A DNA stretch of 64,000 nt from Pseudomonas flavescens (GTDB taxonomy: Bacteria > Pseudomonadota > Gammaproteobacteria > Pseudomonadales > Pseudomonadaceae). The stretch covers positions 4,464,001 through 4,528,000 of the forward strand of contig NZ_JACBYV010000001.1 in NCBI RefSeq assembly GCF_013408425.1. Reading direction: 5' to 3'. The position numbers and the translations under genes are program-made. Shown one piece after another: positions 19,515-30,197 of this stretch (the first letter of the stretch is position 1; each line of letters starts with the position of its first letter). The notes below the pieces were generated by a model. It was not told the origin of the DNA. It searched no databases and saw nothing but the letters and a program-made list of their open reading frames with translations.

Positions 19515-20183
19515 TCAGTCCACCAGCTCAGGCAGAAAACGGGTGTCCATGCTGTAGCGCCTGGGGTTGCTCGGGTCGAGCATCACGGTGACCAGCGACT
19601 CGCTGATGTAGGGGCCCGGATCGAACCACAGGTTTTCACTGCGAAACACATGCAGCTTGTTGGTTTGCGGGTTCAGCCACTGGGCGACGATGCGGTACGG
19701 GTTGCGGCCGTTGATGCTCAGCGAGCCATTGAGCTCGACATCCACCACCTCGGCCTGCACCGCTGTGCCGCTGACCCGCAACTCGGCGGCGCGGCGCTTG
19801 GCGAACAGCGGCGGCAGCACGAACAACAGACCAATCGCCAGAAAGACCGCGCCGATGCCACCGACGATCAGGCTACCGATCCAGTTCTGCTCGAAGCTGT
19901 CTATACGCGCGCGCTCAGGCTCCTGCGGGTCGTAATACACCGCCACGCGTTCACCGATGTCGAACGACGGCGGCGTACTGCAGGTGCTGCTGTGATACTC
20001 GCCCAGCGTGCCATCGAGCGTGGTGAAGGACACCGTCGGGCAGCCGTCCTCGACATCCACGATGGAGCCTTCGACGCGCATCATCTGCGCCTCGCCGCTG
20101 ATGCGCGAGACCTGAATGCCGATGGCAACCGCCAGCAGCAGCGCGCCGATACCTGGGAACAGCCATAACCATGCTGTTTTCAT
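19515..20183 (-). CDS. DUF3592 two-helix membrane protein
   Basis: 222 aa with an N-terminal membrane helix ([21 protein letters not shown]) and a second at about residues 125-148 ([27 protein letters not shown]). The loop between holds the DUF3592-type segment with [19 protein letters not shown], and a second extracytoplasmic/cytoplasmic domain follows. Function unknown. It occupies the space between trpI and trpB and ends 1 bp before trpI, so it is cotranscribed with the regulator. No link with tryptophan synthesis is evident from the protein itself. Confidence 0.8.
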   Translation of the reverse strand: MKTAWLWLFPGIGALLLAVAIGIQVSRISGEAQMMRVEGSIVDVEDGCPTVSFTTLDGTLGEYHSSTCSTPPSFDIGERVAVYYDPQEPERARIDSFEQNWIGSLIVGGIGAVFLAIGLLFVLPPLFAKRRAAELRVSGTAVQAEVVDVELNGSLSINGRNPYRIVAQWLNPQTNKLHVFRSENLWFDPGPYISESLVTVMLDPSNPRRYSMDTRFLPELVD

Positions 20184-20322
20184 CCTGCCTCCGACCTGTG
20201 CATAAAATTCATAGCTGAACGATCATCGACCAACTCGCTCAGGATGCCAATGGTTGGGCTTTCAAGCCTACACAGTTGCAATGCTTCGCAGGCCCTACCC
20301 GCTACGAAGTAGCTGATGATAG

Positions 20323-22475
<2,153 letters not shown>

Positions 22476-22493
22476 GGATCAGCTTTCGTCTCG

Positions 22494-22525
22494 TTTAGCT
22501 GGTGGGCTGCGGCCCACCAGCTAAA
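22494..22525. terminator. Palindrome after trpA built on a REP-like core
   Basis: Perfect 14-bp arms TTTAGCTGGTGGGC and GCCCACCAGCTAAA around TGCG, starting 18 bp after the trpA stop. The core matches the REP hairpins nearby, but there is no GTAG head and no U-tract. May terminate trpBA or be a degenerate REP. Confidence 0.5.
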
Positions 22526-22550
22526 CATGAAATCTCAGTGACGTACTGAC

Positions 22551-22572
22551 GTAGGGTGGGCTTCAGCCCACC
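22551..22572 (+). repeat. REP upstream of RAYT gene
   Basis: GTAG head plus hairpin GGTGGGCTTCAGCCCACC, 39 bp before the RAYT start. Orientation is opposite to the two downstream REPs, so the gene is bracketed by inverted REPs, as typical of RAYT loci. Confidence 0.85.
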
Positions 22573-22610
22573 AGCTCCACCCTCCAAAACATCAGGCAAA
22601 GGATTGCCAT

Positions 22611-23138
22611 ATGCCCAATTACCGCCGCGAATGGATGCCGGGCGGCACCTATTTCTTCACCGTGACCCTGGCGAATCGCCGATCGACTGTGCTGACCGAT
22701 GCCATTCAACTGTTGCGCCGTGCTTACGGTACGACAGCCAGTTACATGCCTTTCCAGACCATTGCCATCTGCGTGCTTCCAGATCATCTGCACGCAGTCT
22801 GGAGGTTGCCGGAGGGTGATAACGCCTATGCGCGACGTTGGAGTTCGATCAAGAGTGGGTTTTCAAGAGGCCTGCCGGCTTCTCCTGATGTGAGCGCCAG
22901 CAAAGTACGGAAACGTGAAAAGGGAATCTGGCAGCGTCGATTCTGGGAGCATCGAATTCGTGACGCCGATGATCTGGCAAGGCATGTTGATTACATCCAT
23001 TACAACCCGGTCAGGCACGGCTTGGTGAAAAGGGTTGGCGACTGGCCATATTCGAGTTTGCACCGCTATGTCGAACAAGGGATTCTCCCAGCGGATTGGG
23101 CAGGTGGGGGTGATCGGGATGGAGCATTTGGAGAGTGA
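22611..23138 (+). mobile_element. REP-associated tyrosine transposase (RAYT, Y1 family)
   Basis: Complete 175-aa IS200-like Y1 transposase of the RAYT type. N-terminal MPNYRREWMPGGTYFFTVTL is typical; the HUH-type metal motif is DHLHAVW (His59, His61) and the nucleophile is probably Tyr128 in HVDYIHYNPVRHGL. RAYTs are domesticated single-copy enzymes that move REP sequences in trans. The flanking GTAG-GGTGGGCTNNAGCCCACC REPs are presumably its substrates; the same REPs occur at 17.3 and 33.8 kb. The reading frame is intact and the catalytic residues present, so it may be active. Confidence 0.92.
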
Positions 23139-23160
23139 GGTTGGCCGTTTGATTCGCTGT

Positions 23161-23182
23161 GGTGGGCTGAAGCCCACCCTAC
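23161..23182 (-). repeat. REP downstream of RAYT gene (first)
   Basis: GGTGGGCTGAAGCCCACC followed by CTAC, i.e. the REP in inverted orientation to the one upstream, 22 bp after the RAYT stop. Confidence 0.85.
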
Positions 23183-23187
23183 CAGGC

Positions 23188-23277
23188 TATTCTGGTTTTC
23201 ACCGCTATGTCATGCAGGGCATTCACCCGCAGGATTGGGCTGGCGGGACTGAGCTCGACGGGGGATTCGGAGAATGA
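23188..23277 (+). pseudogene. Duplicated 3' tail of the RAYT gene
   Basis: About 30 codons reading YSGFHRYVMQGIHPQDWAGG... and ending GGFGE-stop, aligned with the RAYT C-terminus YSSLHRYVEQGILPADWAGG...GAFGE-stop (23049-23138). The tail plus the following REP has been tandemly duplicated with a spacing of 139 bp. No start codon or catalytic part, so it is a remnant. Confidence 0.8.
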
Positions 23278-23302
23278 AAAGGCAAGTGGTTGATTGGTGA
23301 CC

Positions 23303-23324
23303 GGTGGGCTGAAGCCCACCCTAC
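23303..23324 (-). repeat. REP downstream of RAYT remnant (second)
   Basis: GGTGGGCTGAAGCCCACC + CTAC, identical to the REP at 23161-23182, 25 bp after the remnant's stop; it closes the second unit of the tail-plus-REP duplication. Confidence 0.85.
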
Positions 23325-23373
23325 CTGAGGAGAACTGCGTTCAGCCCGCCTGGTCACTCCCTCCTGACAGGGA

Positions 23374-24324
23374 TCAAACCTCGGTAACGGCCTTGCCCTG
23401 CTTGAATACGCCGTCGAGATTGGCGAAGAACAGGTCGGCCATGGCCTGGCGGGTCTCGTGAGTGCCGCTGCCGATATGCGGGGTAAGCACCACGTTGTCC
23501 AGCGCCAGGAGCTCTGCAGGTACCTTGGGTTCTTCGGCGAACACGTCGAGAGCGGCACCGGCGATGGTGCCGTTCTGCAGGGCTTCGACCAGGGCCTGTT
23601 CGTCCACCACGGTGCCACGGGCAATATTCACCAGATAGCCCTGCGGACCCAGCGCACGCAATTGCTCGGCACCGATCAACTTATCGGTAGAGCTGCCACC
23701 CGGTACCACCAGCACGGCGTAGTCGGCCGCTTCGAGCAGGCCTTCCAGGGTCTCGTGATAGGCATAGTCGACGTCATCGCGGCGACGGCGATTGTGGTAG
23801 GCCACTGTCATGCCGAACGCTTCGACCCGCTTGGCGATCGCCCGGCCGATGTTGCCCATACCGACGATGCCGCACACCTTGCCGCCGATACTGCCGGAGA
23901 GCGGGAAGCGCCCTTTCTCCCACTCCCCCTTGCGCACGAAACGATCCGCCTCGCTGATTCGGCGGCCCAGCGCGAGCAGGATCGATACCGCGGTATCGGC
24001 CACGCAGTTATCCAGAACACCAGGTGTGTTGGTAACCGTTACCCCTTTTTTCTTTGCCGTTTCAACGGCGATCGAATCATATCCAACACCGAAGCTGATG
24101 ATGGCCTTGAGGTTGGGCAGGGCCTCGATCAGCTCGGCCTTGGCGCCGAATACACCGCTTGTGGCGATACCGTCGATACGCCCGCCATTCTCACGAACCC
24201 AGGCATCGGCATCGGCCAATTCCCAGTAGCGGTGGATCTCGTACTGTTCGGCGATTCGTTCCACCAGACTCGGCAACAACGGCCCGATCATCAATAGTTG
24301 TGGACGCGCATTTGAAGCAGTCAT
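23374..24324 (-). CDS. D-isomer 2-hydroxyacid dehydrogenase (glyoxylate/hydroxypyruvate reductase-like)
   Basis: 316 aa NAD(P)-dependent oxidoreductase. The nucleotide-binding loop is GIVGMGNIGRAIAKR. Catalytic residues are Arg in LVNIARGTVVDE, Glu in FAEEPKVP, and His in LTPHIGSGTHETR. Substrate could be glyoxylate, hydroxypyruvate or 2-ketogluconate; sequence alone does not separate these. NADP preference is plausible from HNRRRR after the second beta strand. The divergently transcribed neighbour is the NRAMP-like gene; a shared regulatory region is likely. Confidence 0.87.
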   Translation of the reverse strand: MTASNARPQLLMIGPLLPSLVERIAEQYEIHRYWELADADAWVRENGGRIDGIATSGVFGAKAELIEALPNLKAIISFGVGYDSIAVETAKKKGVTVTNTPGVLDNCVADTAVSILLALGRRISEADRFVRKGEWEKGRFPLSGSIGGKVCGIVGMGNIGRAIAKRVEAFGMTVAYHNRRRRDDVDYAYHETLEGLLEAADYAVLVVPGGSSTDKLIGAEQLRALGPQGYLVNIARGTVVDEQALVEALQNGTIAGAALDVFAEEPKVPAELLALDNVVLTPHIGSGTHETRQAMADLFFANLDGVFKQGKAVTEV

Positions 24325-24678
24325 CGGTATCTCCTCTGAACGTGTAGAGCGCCGTTTTCGACCTCTGGAGCCTGTGACGCGGCACCTGAAAGCCGGAATT
24401 TTCCGACGAGGCCAGGTGCGGCGAATGGCTTGATTTCACCCAGTTGTATTATGACTAACGCAATATGGCAACGTCAGAAGACCGCCCATCGCCAGAAAAC
24501 ATTCAGTAACATTTGCACAATTCAAACGTAACTCATTGATTTTTAATTAAGAAAAAATAGATAGCGCTACCAACAGGATGATACTAAAAATTTCGGGCAC
24601 TCTTGAACTCGGACAAGTTGTGTGATGTCGTAATACCCAGCTGGTGTCATTCCAACAAAAATAATCGGAGGCCCACGC
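24325..24678. other. 354-bp divergent regulatory region
   Basis: A+T-rich by the standards of the window, especially 24440-24580, as expected for promoters of the two divergent genes. No coding sequence was found. I could not identify an operator with confidence. The last 30 bp hold an A-rich Crc-like motif next to the ribosome site of the NRAMP-like gene. Confidence 0.4.
24654..24670 (+). promoter_or_regulatory. Possible Crc/Hfq A-rich (CA) motif next to ribosome site
   Basis: AACAAAAATAA (24654-24664) directly precedes the ribosome site CGGAGG (24665-24670 region) of the NRAMP-like gene. It fits the AAnAAnAA pattern through which Hfq/Crc block translation in Pseudomonas. Prediction from pattern only. 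Confidence 0.45.
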
Positions 24679-25977
24679 ATGGCCCGCACTGAAGTCCTCG
24701 AAAAGACTGCTGAAAGCAGTTCTGGCTCTACCCTCGGCAAACTACTCAAAATGCTCGGCCCCGGCATCATCGCCGTACTCTCCTGGCTAGGTGCCGGCGA
24801 CCTGATCACCTCTTCGGTGGCAGGCGCCAACTATGGCTACGCCATGATGTGGGTACTGGCCGTCTCCCTTCTCCTACGCTTCCTCATCGTCAACATCATG
24901 GCGCGCTTCCAGCTGTGCAATAACCAGGGAATGAGCATCCTCGGGGGTTATGCGCAACTGCACCCCAGCTTCGCCTGGTTCATGTTCGGCTACGCCCTGC
25001 TGATGGGCCACCTCACCAACGCCTACATGCTCAAGGGTGCCGGTGAAGCACTGGCCACCCTGATCGGCTGGAATGCACCACTGCTGTGCTCGGTTGCCGT
25101 CGCCATCGCTGTCTGGCTGCTGGTCGGGCGCAGTATCTACTCGTTGATCGAAGGGGTGATGAAGGGCCTGCTGTGCCTGATGACCCTGGCATTCATTGCC
25201 CTGGCACTGATGGCCGGCCCGGATTGGGGCGGCATCGCTGCCGGCACCATCGGCTTCAGCATTCCGCCGGATGAGGGTGTGCATGGCGCACTGATCGTCG
25301 CCGTATCGGTGATCGGCGCGGTAGCCGGCTCCATCGCCAACTTCGTGCTGCCCTACGTGATGAAGGAGAAAGGCTGGACGGGCCCGGAACACAAGCGCAT
25401 TCAGCGCAACGATCTGCTGTTCGCCGTGTTCGTCGGCATCATCATCAACCTGGCGATCTGGGTGGTGGGTGCGGAAATTCTGCGTCCGAACGGCCTGCAG
25501 GTCGAGACCCTGGGTGATCTGGGCACGGCATTGCAGATGTTCTTCGGCCCGACCGGCTGGTACCTGTTCTTCGTCGGCGCGTTCGCCACACTATTCGCCA
25601 GCGTTGCCGGCAAGACCACCGCGTTCCCGATGCTGATCACCGATGCTCTGCACCACATCGTGCCCAAGCGTCGCGAGAAATATGGCAGCACGTTCCACAA
25701 AGACCCGCTGCACAAGTGGTTCCTGCTGTTCATCTTGATCACCCCGCTGGTCTGGTCGCTGCCGGGCATGCCGGACTTCGTGACCCTGACCATTGCGGTC
25801 AACGCCTTGAACATCGTCGGCCTGCCAGTGATCTCCCTGGGCCTGCTGATCATGTCCAACCAGAAGAAGCTGCTCGGCAAGTACTGCAACAACTGGTTCG
25901 AGAACATCGCGCTCGGCGCCGCCACCATCCTGGCGGTCTGGGTGGCCATCCAGCTGGGTATGCAACTGCTGGCCTGA
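24679..25977 (+). CDS. NRAMP-related membrane transporter lacking canonical metal motifs
   Basis: 432 aa, about 11 membrane helices with the NRAMP/LeuT-type layout. The N-terminal GPGIIAVLSWLGAGDLITSSVAGANYGY aligns with the family's TM1, but the metal-binding DPGN is replaced by GAGD. The TM6 MPH motif is also missing (IGAVAGSIANFVLP). So it belongs to the NRAMP superfamily but probably does not carry Mn2+/Fe2+ in the standard way; Mg2+ or an organic substrate is possible. ATG follows CGGAGG at ideal spacing. Divergent from a 2-hydroxyacid dehydrogenase, which hints at an organic acid link. Strong terminator follows. Confidence 0.8.
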   Translation: MARTEVLEKTAESSSGSTLGKLLKMLGPGIIAVLSWLGAGDLITSSVAGANYGYAMMWVLAVSLLLRFLIVNIMARFQLCNNQGMSILGGYAQLHPSFAWFMFGYALLMGHLTNAYMLKGAGEALATLIGWNAPLLCSVAVAIAVWLLVGRSIYSLIEGVMKGLLCLMTLAFIALALMAGPDWGGIAAGTIGFSIPPDEGVHGALIVAVSVIGAVAGSIANFVLPYVMKEKGWTGPEHKRIQRNDLLFAVFVGIIINLAIWVVGAEILRPNGLQVETLGDLGTALQMFFGPTGWYLFFVGAFATLFASVAGKTTAFPMLITDALHHIVPKRREKYGSTFHKDPLHKWFLLFILITPLVWSLPGMPDFVTLTIAVNALNIVGLPVISLGLLIMSNQKKLLGKYCNNWFENIALGAATILAVWVAIQLGMQLLA

Positions 25978-26024
25978 TACAGGACTCCCTAGCAACTTGC
26001 CTTGAATGAAGCCAAGGCCCTGCG

Positions 26025-26083
26025 ACGCGGCCAAGTCACCTCCACTATTGCCGAATGTGGAGGTGCTTGAGCCGCGTTTTTTT
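26025..26083 (+). terminator. Rho-independent terminator of the NRAMP-like gene
   Basis: Two-tier hairpin: outer CGCGGC / GCCGCG and inner CACCTCCAC / GTGGAGGTG, followed by a run of seven T (26077-26083). Confidence 0.92.
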
Positions 26084-26108
26084 ATTCGGCCTGCCGCTCG
26101 GAACGGCC

Positions 26109-26720
26109 TCAGTAGCCGACGGTGAAGCGCTGACGCGAGTGCTCTGGCTGCTCCAGCTCATCGACCAGTGCGATGGCGAAGTCTTCCATGGAGATCGAGC
26201 TGTTGCCTTGTGCATCGACCAGCAGGCTGTCCTTGCCGATACGGAATTTGCCTGTGCGCTGGCCTGGCTCGAACAGCGCCGACGGCGACAGGAAGGTCCA
26301 GTCGAGCTCTTTCTCGCCACGCAGCACGTTGAGGAAATCACGCCCGGCCCCCGCCTCATCCTTGTAGGCCGCAGGGAATTCCGGCGTGTCGATCAACGCG
26401 ACACCCGGCGCCACCTCCAGGCTCCCAGCACCACCCACGACGAGCAGACGCGACACGCCTGCAGCTTCCACGGCCTCGATCAGGCTGGCGGCATCGCTGC
26501 CGACGAATCGAGTGGAACTGATGACGGCGTCATGGCCCTTGAGCAACGGCACCAGACGCTGGACATCGGCCACGTCAGCGCTGGCCAGGGTCAGGCCTTC
26601 CTGCGCAGGCACTGCACTGACATCACGGGCGATACCGGTGACCTGATGGCCACGCTGCAGCAGTTCATGACGCAGACGCGAACCTGCACGCCCGCTGACA
26701 CCTAGTACGACGACCTTCAT
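26109..26720 (-). CDS. NAD(P)-binding Rossmann protein, NmrA/atypical SDR family
   Basis: 203 aa from the ATG at 26720, chosen because GGAGA lies 6-10 nt upstream and the protein then starts MKVVVLGVSGRAGSRL, the classical dinucleotide-binding N-terminus. The same frame is open to 26837 and would add 39 residues that look like a signal peptide (MIRSFQLLGALSLLALAAFAAA). Related proteins are NADH-flavin reductase-like or stress sensors; no catalytic YxxxK is seen. Divergent from a LysR gene, which probably regulates it. Confidence 0.8.
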   Translation of the reverse strand: MKVVVLGVSGRAGSRLRHELLQRGHQVTGIARDVSAVPAQEGLTLASADVADVQRLVPLLKGHDAVISSTRFVGSDAASLIEAVEAAGVSRLLVVGGAGSLEVAPGVALIDTPEFPAAYKDEAGAGRDFLNVLRGEKELDWTFLSPSALFEPGQRTGKFRIGKDSLLVDAQGNSSISMEDFAIALVDELEQPEHSRQRFTVGY

Positions 26721-26938
26721 GGCATTCTCCGATTTGACGGCTGATGAGCGATCGGCAGCCAGCTCGCTGCCAGCAGCGGCGAACGCAGCTAGCGCCAGCA
26801 GCGATAAAGCACCAAGTAGCTGGAATGAGCGGATCATCTCCGTACCACTGCCGATGGATGAACAGTGAGCTTACTCGCTGCAAAACCCTCGAAAAGCCGC
26901 ATAATCGACCCAACTCAGTTGCATGAATCGAGCGAATC

Positions 26939-27835
26939 ATGGACAGACTCACAGCAACCCGCGTTTTCGTCGAAGTGGTGGATCGCGGCAGCCAGACCGC
27001 CGCCGCGGAGCATCTGGATCTCTCCCGGGCCATGGTGTCGCGCTACCTGGCGGCACTGGAGGGGTGGGTCGGCGCACGCCTGCTGCACCGCACCACGCGC
27101 AAGTTGAGCCTGACCCAGGTGGGCACCGAACTGTTGCCTCACTGCCGGGAGATGCTGCACACCGCCGAGATGATGCGCACTACCGGCATAAAGGCCACTG
27201 ACGGGCCCAGCGGCAACCTGCGTATCGCCAGCAGCCAGTCCTTCGCCCAGACATGGCTGAGCCCGATGCTGGTCGACTACCTGGCGCGCTACCCCAATAC
27301 CTCGATCGACCTGCTGGTCAACAGCCAGGCGGTGAATCTGGTGGAGGAGCGCATCGACCTGGCGCTGCGCATCACCAATCAGCTGGAGCCCAATCAGGTG
27401 GCACGCCACCTGGGCACCTGCCATTCCGTGGTATGCGCGTCGCCAGGCTACCTGGCACGCGCCGGGTTGCCGCAGCGACCGCAGGATCTGGCACAGCACA
27501 ATTGCCTGACCTACAGCTATTTCGGGCGCAGCGTCTGGCGTTTCGAACAGGCCGATAGCGAAGAGGAAGTGGCGGTGGACGGCAACCTCAGCAGCAATGA
27601 CACCGCCGTGCTGCTGGAGGCGGCCCTCAACGATGGCGGCATCTGCATGCAGCCGCTTTACGCGACCGCAGCCATGCTCGAGGACGGCCGCCTGGTACGC
27701 CTGCTACCGGACTGGCAACCGCAGTCCCTGGGTGTGCATGCAATCTATGCATCACGCCGACAGATGCTGCCGGCGCTGCGTACCCTGCTGGACTTCATCG
27801 CCCAGCGCCTGGCCAGCGATCCGCTCTGGCAGTAG
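26939..27835 (+). CDS. LysR-family transcriptional regulator
   Basis: 298 aa. N-terminal winged HTH MDRLTATRVFVEVVDRGSQ ... LDLSRAMVSRYLAALEGWVG of the CrgA-like LysR subgroup; effector domain ends with LRTLLDFIAQRLA. The HTH here reads AAAEHLDLSRAMVSRYLAALE. Divergent from the Rossmann-fold gene with 101-218 bp between, a standard arrangement for a LysR regulator and its target. Effector unknown. Confidence 0.88.
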   Translation: MDRLTATRVFVEVVDRGSQTAAAEHLDLSRAMVSRYLAALEGWVGARLLHRTTRKLSLTQVGTELLPHCREMLHTAEMMRTTGIKATDGPSGNLRIASSQSFAQTWLSPMLVDYLARYPNTSIDLLVNSQAVNLVEERIDLALRITNQLEPNQVARHLGTCHSVVCASPGYLARAGLPQRPQDLAQHNCLTYSYFGRSVWRFEQADSEEEVAVDGNLSSNDTAVLLEAALNDGGICMQPLYATAAMLEDGRLVRLLPDWQPQSLGVHAIYASRRQMLPALRTLLDFIAQRLASDPLWQ

Positions 27836-27836
27836 C

Positions 27837-28784
27837 TTACTGGGCAGCCTGCAACTGGCGCTGCGAGGCACGCTGCTGCTTGTAGGCCAGAGCAGCGGGT
27901 GCCACCGGCGTGACCTTGCCAGTCTCCACCCACTTGCGCAGGCGGCTGGCGTCAGCCATGTGGGTGTACTTGCCGAACGCGTCGAGCACCACGAACGCCA
28001 CGGGTTTGCCCGCCATGGTGGTACGCATCACCAGGCAGTGCCCGGCACGGTTGGTGAAGCCGGTCTTGGTCAGTTGCACGTCCCAGCCAGCCTTGCGCGT
28101 CAGTGCGTTGGTATTGCGGAAGCCCAGGGTGTAATTGGGTTTGTGGAACGCCACGGTCTTTTCCCCGGTCGAGCTGAGCTCACCGATCAGCGGGTACTTG
28201 CGCGTTGCCTTGAGCAGCTTCACCAGATCGTTGGCGCTGGAAACGTTGTGCTCCGACAGGCCTGTCGGCTCGACATAGCGGGTCTGGGTCATGCCCAGAG
28301 CACGGGCCTTGGCATTCATGGCGGCGACGAAGGCGGTGACGCCACCCGGGTAGTGATGGGCCAGGCTGGAGGCCGCCCGGTTCTCGGACGACATCAGGGT
28401 CAGCAGGAGCATTTCCCGGCGGCTGATCTCACTGCCGATGCGTACGCGGGAATACACACCACGCATGTCATGCACGTCGCGGATGATCACCGGCAGTTGC
28501 TCGTTGAGTGGCAGCTTGGCATCCAGGGTGACCATGGCGGTCATCAGCTTGGTGACCGAGGCGATCGGCACCACCATGTCGGGGTTGCTGGAGTACAGCA
28601 CCTTGTCGGTGGTCAGGTCGACCAGCAGCGCGCTACCGGAAGCGAGTTCCTGTTTGGCGGGGGCGGCAGCCTTGGCAGCCAGCGGGGAAACGATGAACAG
28701 GCAGGCCAGAGCGAGACTGGCGAAGGGGCGACGAATATTCACGATGGCATTCACTGGGCAAGAGATGGCTAAGAGGCGCTCCAT
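27837..28784 (-). CDS. pbpG: D-alanyl-D-alanine endopeptidase, PBP7
   Basis: 315 aa periplasmic penicillin-binding protein that cleaves D-Ala-meso-DAP crosslinks in peptidoglycan. Signal sequence around residues 18-40 ([20 protein letters not shown]). Active-site motifs: S76VTK, SSEN near residue 141 and KTG in QLTKTGFTN. The N-terminus before the hydrophobic core is a little long, so translation may start at a GTG a few codons in; no site has a strong Shine-Dalgarno. Converges with the LysR gene, one base between them. Confidence 0.93.
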   Translation of the reverse strand: MERLLAISCPVNAIVNIRRPFASLALACLFIVSPLAAKAAAPAKQELASGSALLVDLTTDKVLYSSNPDMVVPIASVTKLMTAMVTLDAKLPLNEQLPVIIRDVHDMRGVYSRVRIGSEISRREMLLLTLMSSENRAASSLAHHYPGGVTAFVAAMNAKARALGMTQTRYVEPTGLSEHNVSSANDLVKLLKATRKYPLIGELSSTGEKTVAFHKPNYTLGFRNTNALTRKAGWDVQLTKTGFTNRAGHCLVMRTTMAGKPVAFVVLDAFGKYTHMADASRLRKWVETGKVTPVAPAALAYKQQRASQRQLQAAQ

Positions 28785-28916
28785 GCCGATGAAAGAACAT
28801 CATCCGTGGACCTATTGCCTAAGCAAATAGGGTTTGAAAAACAGCTGATTGCGTATGCAATTGAAGGTGCGATGTTAGCACCCGTCAAGCAGGGTTCCCA
28901 TTGTCCGATAAATGGA

Positions 28917-29780
28917 TCAGCTGGCGATAGTGCGTCGACGGCCGAGACGGTTCAGCCACAACGAAGCGAGGATGATCGCGCCACCCAGAGCCAGGCGCGG
29001 AATATCCGCATCGCGGTTCCAGATCAGCAGGTTCACCACCAAACCAGCAGGCACATGCAGCTCGTTCATCACCGCTAGGGTGCCGGCATCCACCTTGATG
29101 CTGCCCTTGACCCACCAGAACAGCCCCAGAGCCGTGGCGAACAGCCCCATCCACAGCAGGATGCCCCACTGCAGCGCGGTCTGCGGCAGCTTGTCCGGGT
29201 TGCCGAAGAGCAGGAACGACGGCAGCACCAGCAGCATCGCACCCAGGAAGAAGTGGCCGAAGAAACGATGCAGCGGCTGCTCGGTGGGGTAGCGCATCAG
29301 CAACTGGCGACACAGCACCTGGCCGGCAGCGAAAGTGAGATTGGCCAGTTGCAGGAGCAGGAAACCGATCAGGTACTCGCCCTCCAGGCGCTCGAAGCGA
29401 ATCACCACGCCGCCGCCCACCGCGACCAGTGCGGCGAGCAGGGCCCAGGGGTTGAAACGCCGCGCCAAGGCGTCATCGAGCAGGGTCACGTAGATCGGCG
29501 TGAGCACGGTGAACAGCAGCACCTCGGGTACCGTCAGCACCTGGAAGCTGCGGTACAGACACAGGTAGGTCACCCCGAACTGCAACGCCCCGGCCAGCCA
29601 GAAACCCGCCAGCAAGCGCCGCGGCAAGCCACGCCAGAGCGTGAACGGCAGGAACACCAGCGCCGCGACGGCCACCCGCGCCAGCACGGCGAAATCGCTG
29701 TCCACCCGCCCCGCCAGGTATTCGCCGATCAGGCTGAAGGAAAACGCCCAGAGGACGGTGACGGCGAGCAGGTAAGGCAT
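28917..29780 (-). CDS. EamA/DMT-family exporter
   Basis: 287 aa with ten predicted membrane helices in two EamA repeats (residues about 1-135 and 145-280). Segments such as LLAVTVLWAFSFSLIGEYLAG and VPEVLLFTVLTPIYVTLLDD are typical of the amine/amino-acid/carboxylate export group. It follows the DOPA-dioxygenase-like gene by 54 bp on the same strand, so the two, and the upstream LysR gene, are probably cotranscribed. Substrate unknown. Confidence 0.85.
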   Translation of the reverse strand: MPYLLAVTVLWAFSFSLIGEYLAGRVDSDFAVLARVAVAALVFLPFTLWRGLPRRLLAGFWLAGALQFGVTYLCLYRSFQVLTVPEVLLFTVLTPIYVTLLDDALARRFNPWALLAALVAVGGGVVIRFERLEGEYLIGFLLLQLANLTFAAGQVLCRQLLMRYPTEQPLHRFFGHFFLGAMLLVLPSFLLFGNPDKLPQTALQWGILLWMGLFATALGLFWWVKGSIKVDAGTLAVMNELHVPAGLVVNLLIWNRDADIPRLALGGAIILASLWLNRLGRRRTIAS

Positions 29781-29834
29781 GGCGCGGGCTCTTGAAAAAT
29801 CAGGCGCGGATCATACCGCGCCGCAAGCCCTACG

Positions 29835-30197
29835 TCAGAGCTCGAAGGTCAGCGGCCTGCCGTCCGCCAGCCCGGAAAGATCCAGCGGCCGTACCGCGCC
29901 CATCCACAGGGCGCGGTCACGGTGGTCGATCAGGTCGTTGCCGGTGATCGGGTGGATGAAGATCACCAGCTCGCCGCGATTGAGCATCAGCCAGGGAATC
30001 ACTTCGCCGAACAGCTCGGCGCGAAAGGCCAACTGGCAACTCCAGTCGGGATGAGGCCCGACCGCCTTCTGATGCAGGCGCCCCATCTTCACGGCAAAGC
30101 GTGCCGCCGCTGATTCGCACAGCACGCGCGCCTGCTCGAGGCTACCGGCATCGAAGTACACATGGGCGTGATAGCCGCGAATACGGACATCGGTCAT
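29835..30197 (-). CDS. DOPA 4,5-dioxygenase-family protein
   Basis: 120 aa. Begins with RIRGYHAHVYFDAGS, whose HxH is the family's metal-binding signature, and has GPHPDWSCQLAF and FIHPITGNDLIDHRDRALWMG, carrying the other conserved histidines. Family members (plant/fungal DOPA dioxygenase relatives) cleave aromatic rings; the bacterial substrate is unproven. Its start overlaps the LysR stop by 4 bp (ATGA), implying cotranscription with the regulator next to betC. Confidence 0.88.
   Translation of the reverse strand: MTDVRIRGYHAHVYFDAGSLEQARVLCESAAARFAVKMGRLHQKAVGPHPDWSCQLAFRAELFGEVIPWLMLNRGELVIFIHPITGNDLIDHRDRALWMGAVRPLDLSGLADGRPLTFEL

Noticed and set aside
22494..22525. Counting this palindrome as a full REP
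   Set aside because: Lacks the GTAG head shared by the other REPs; kept as possible terminator.
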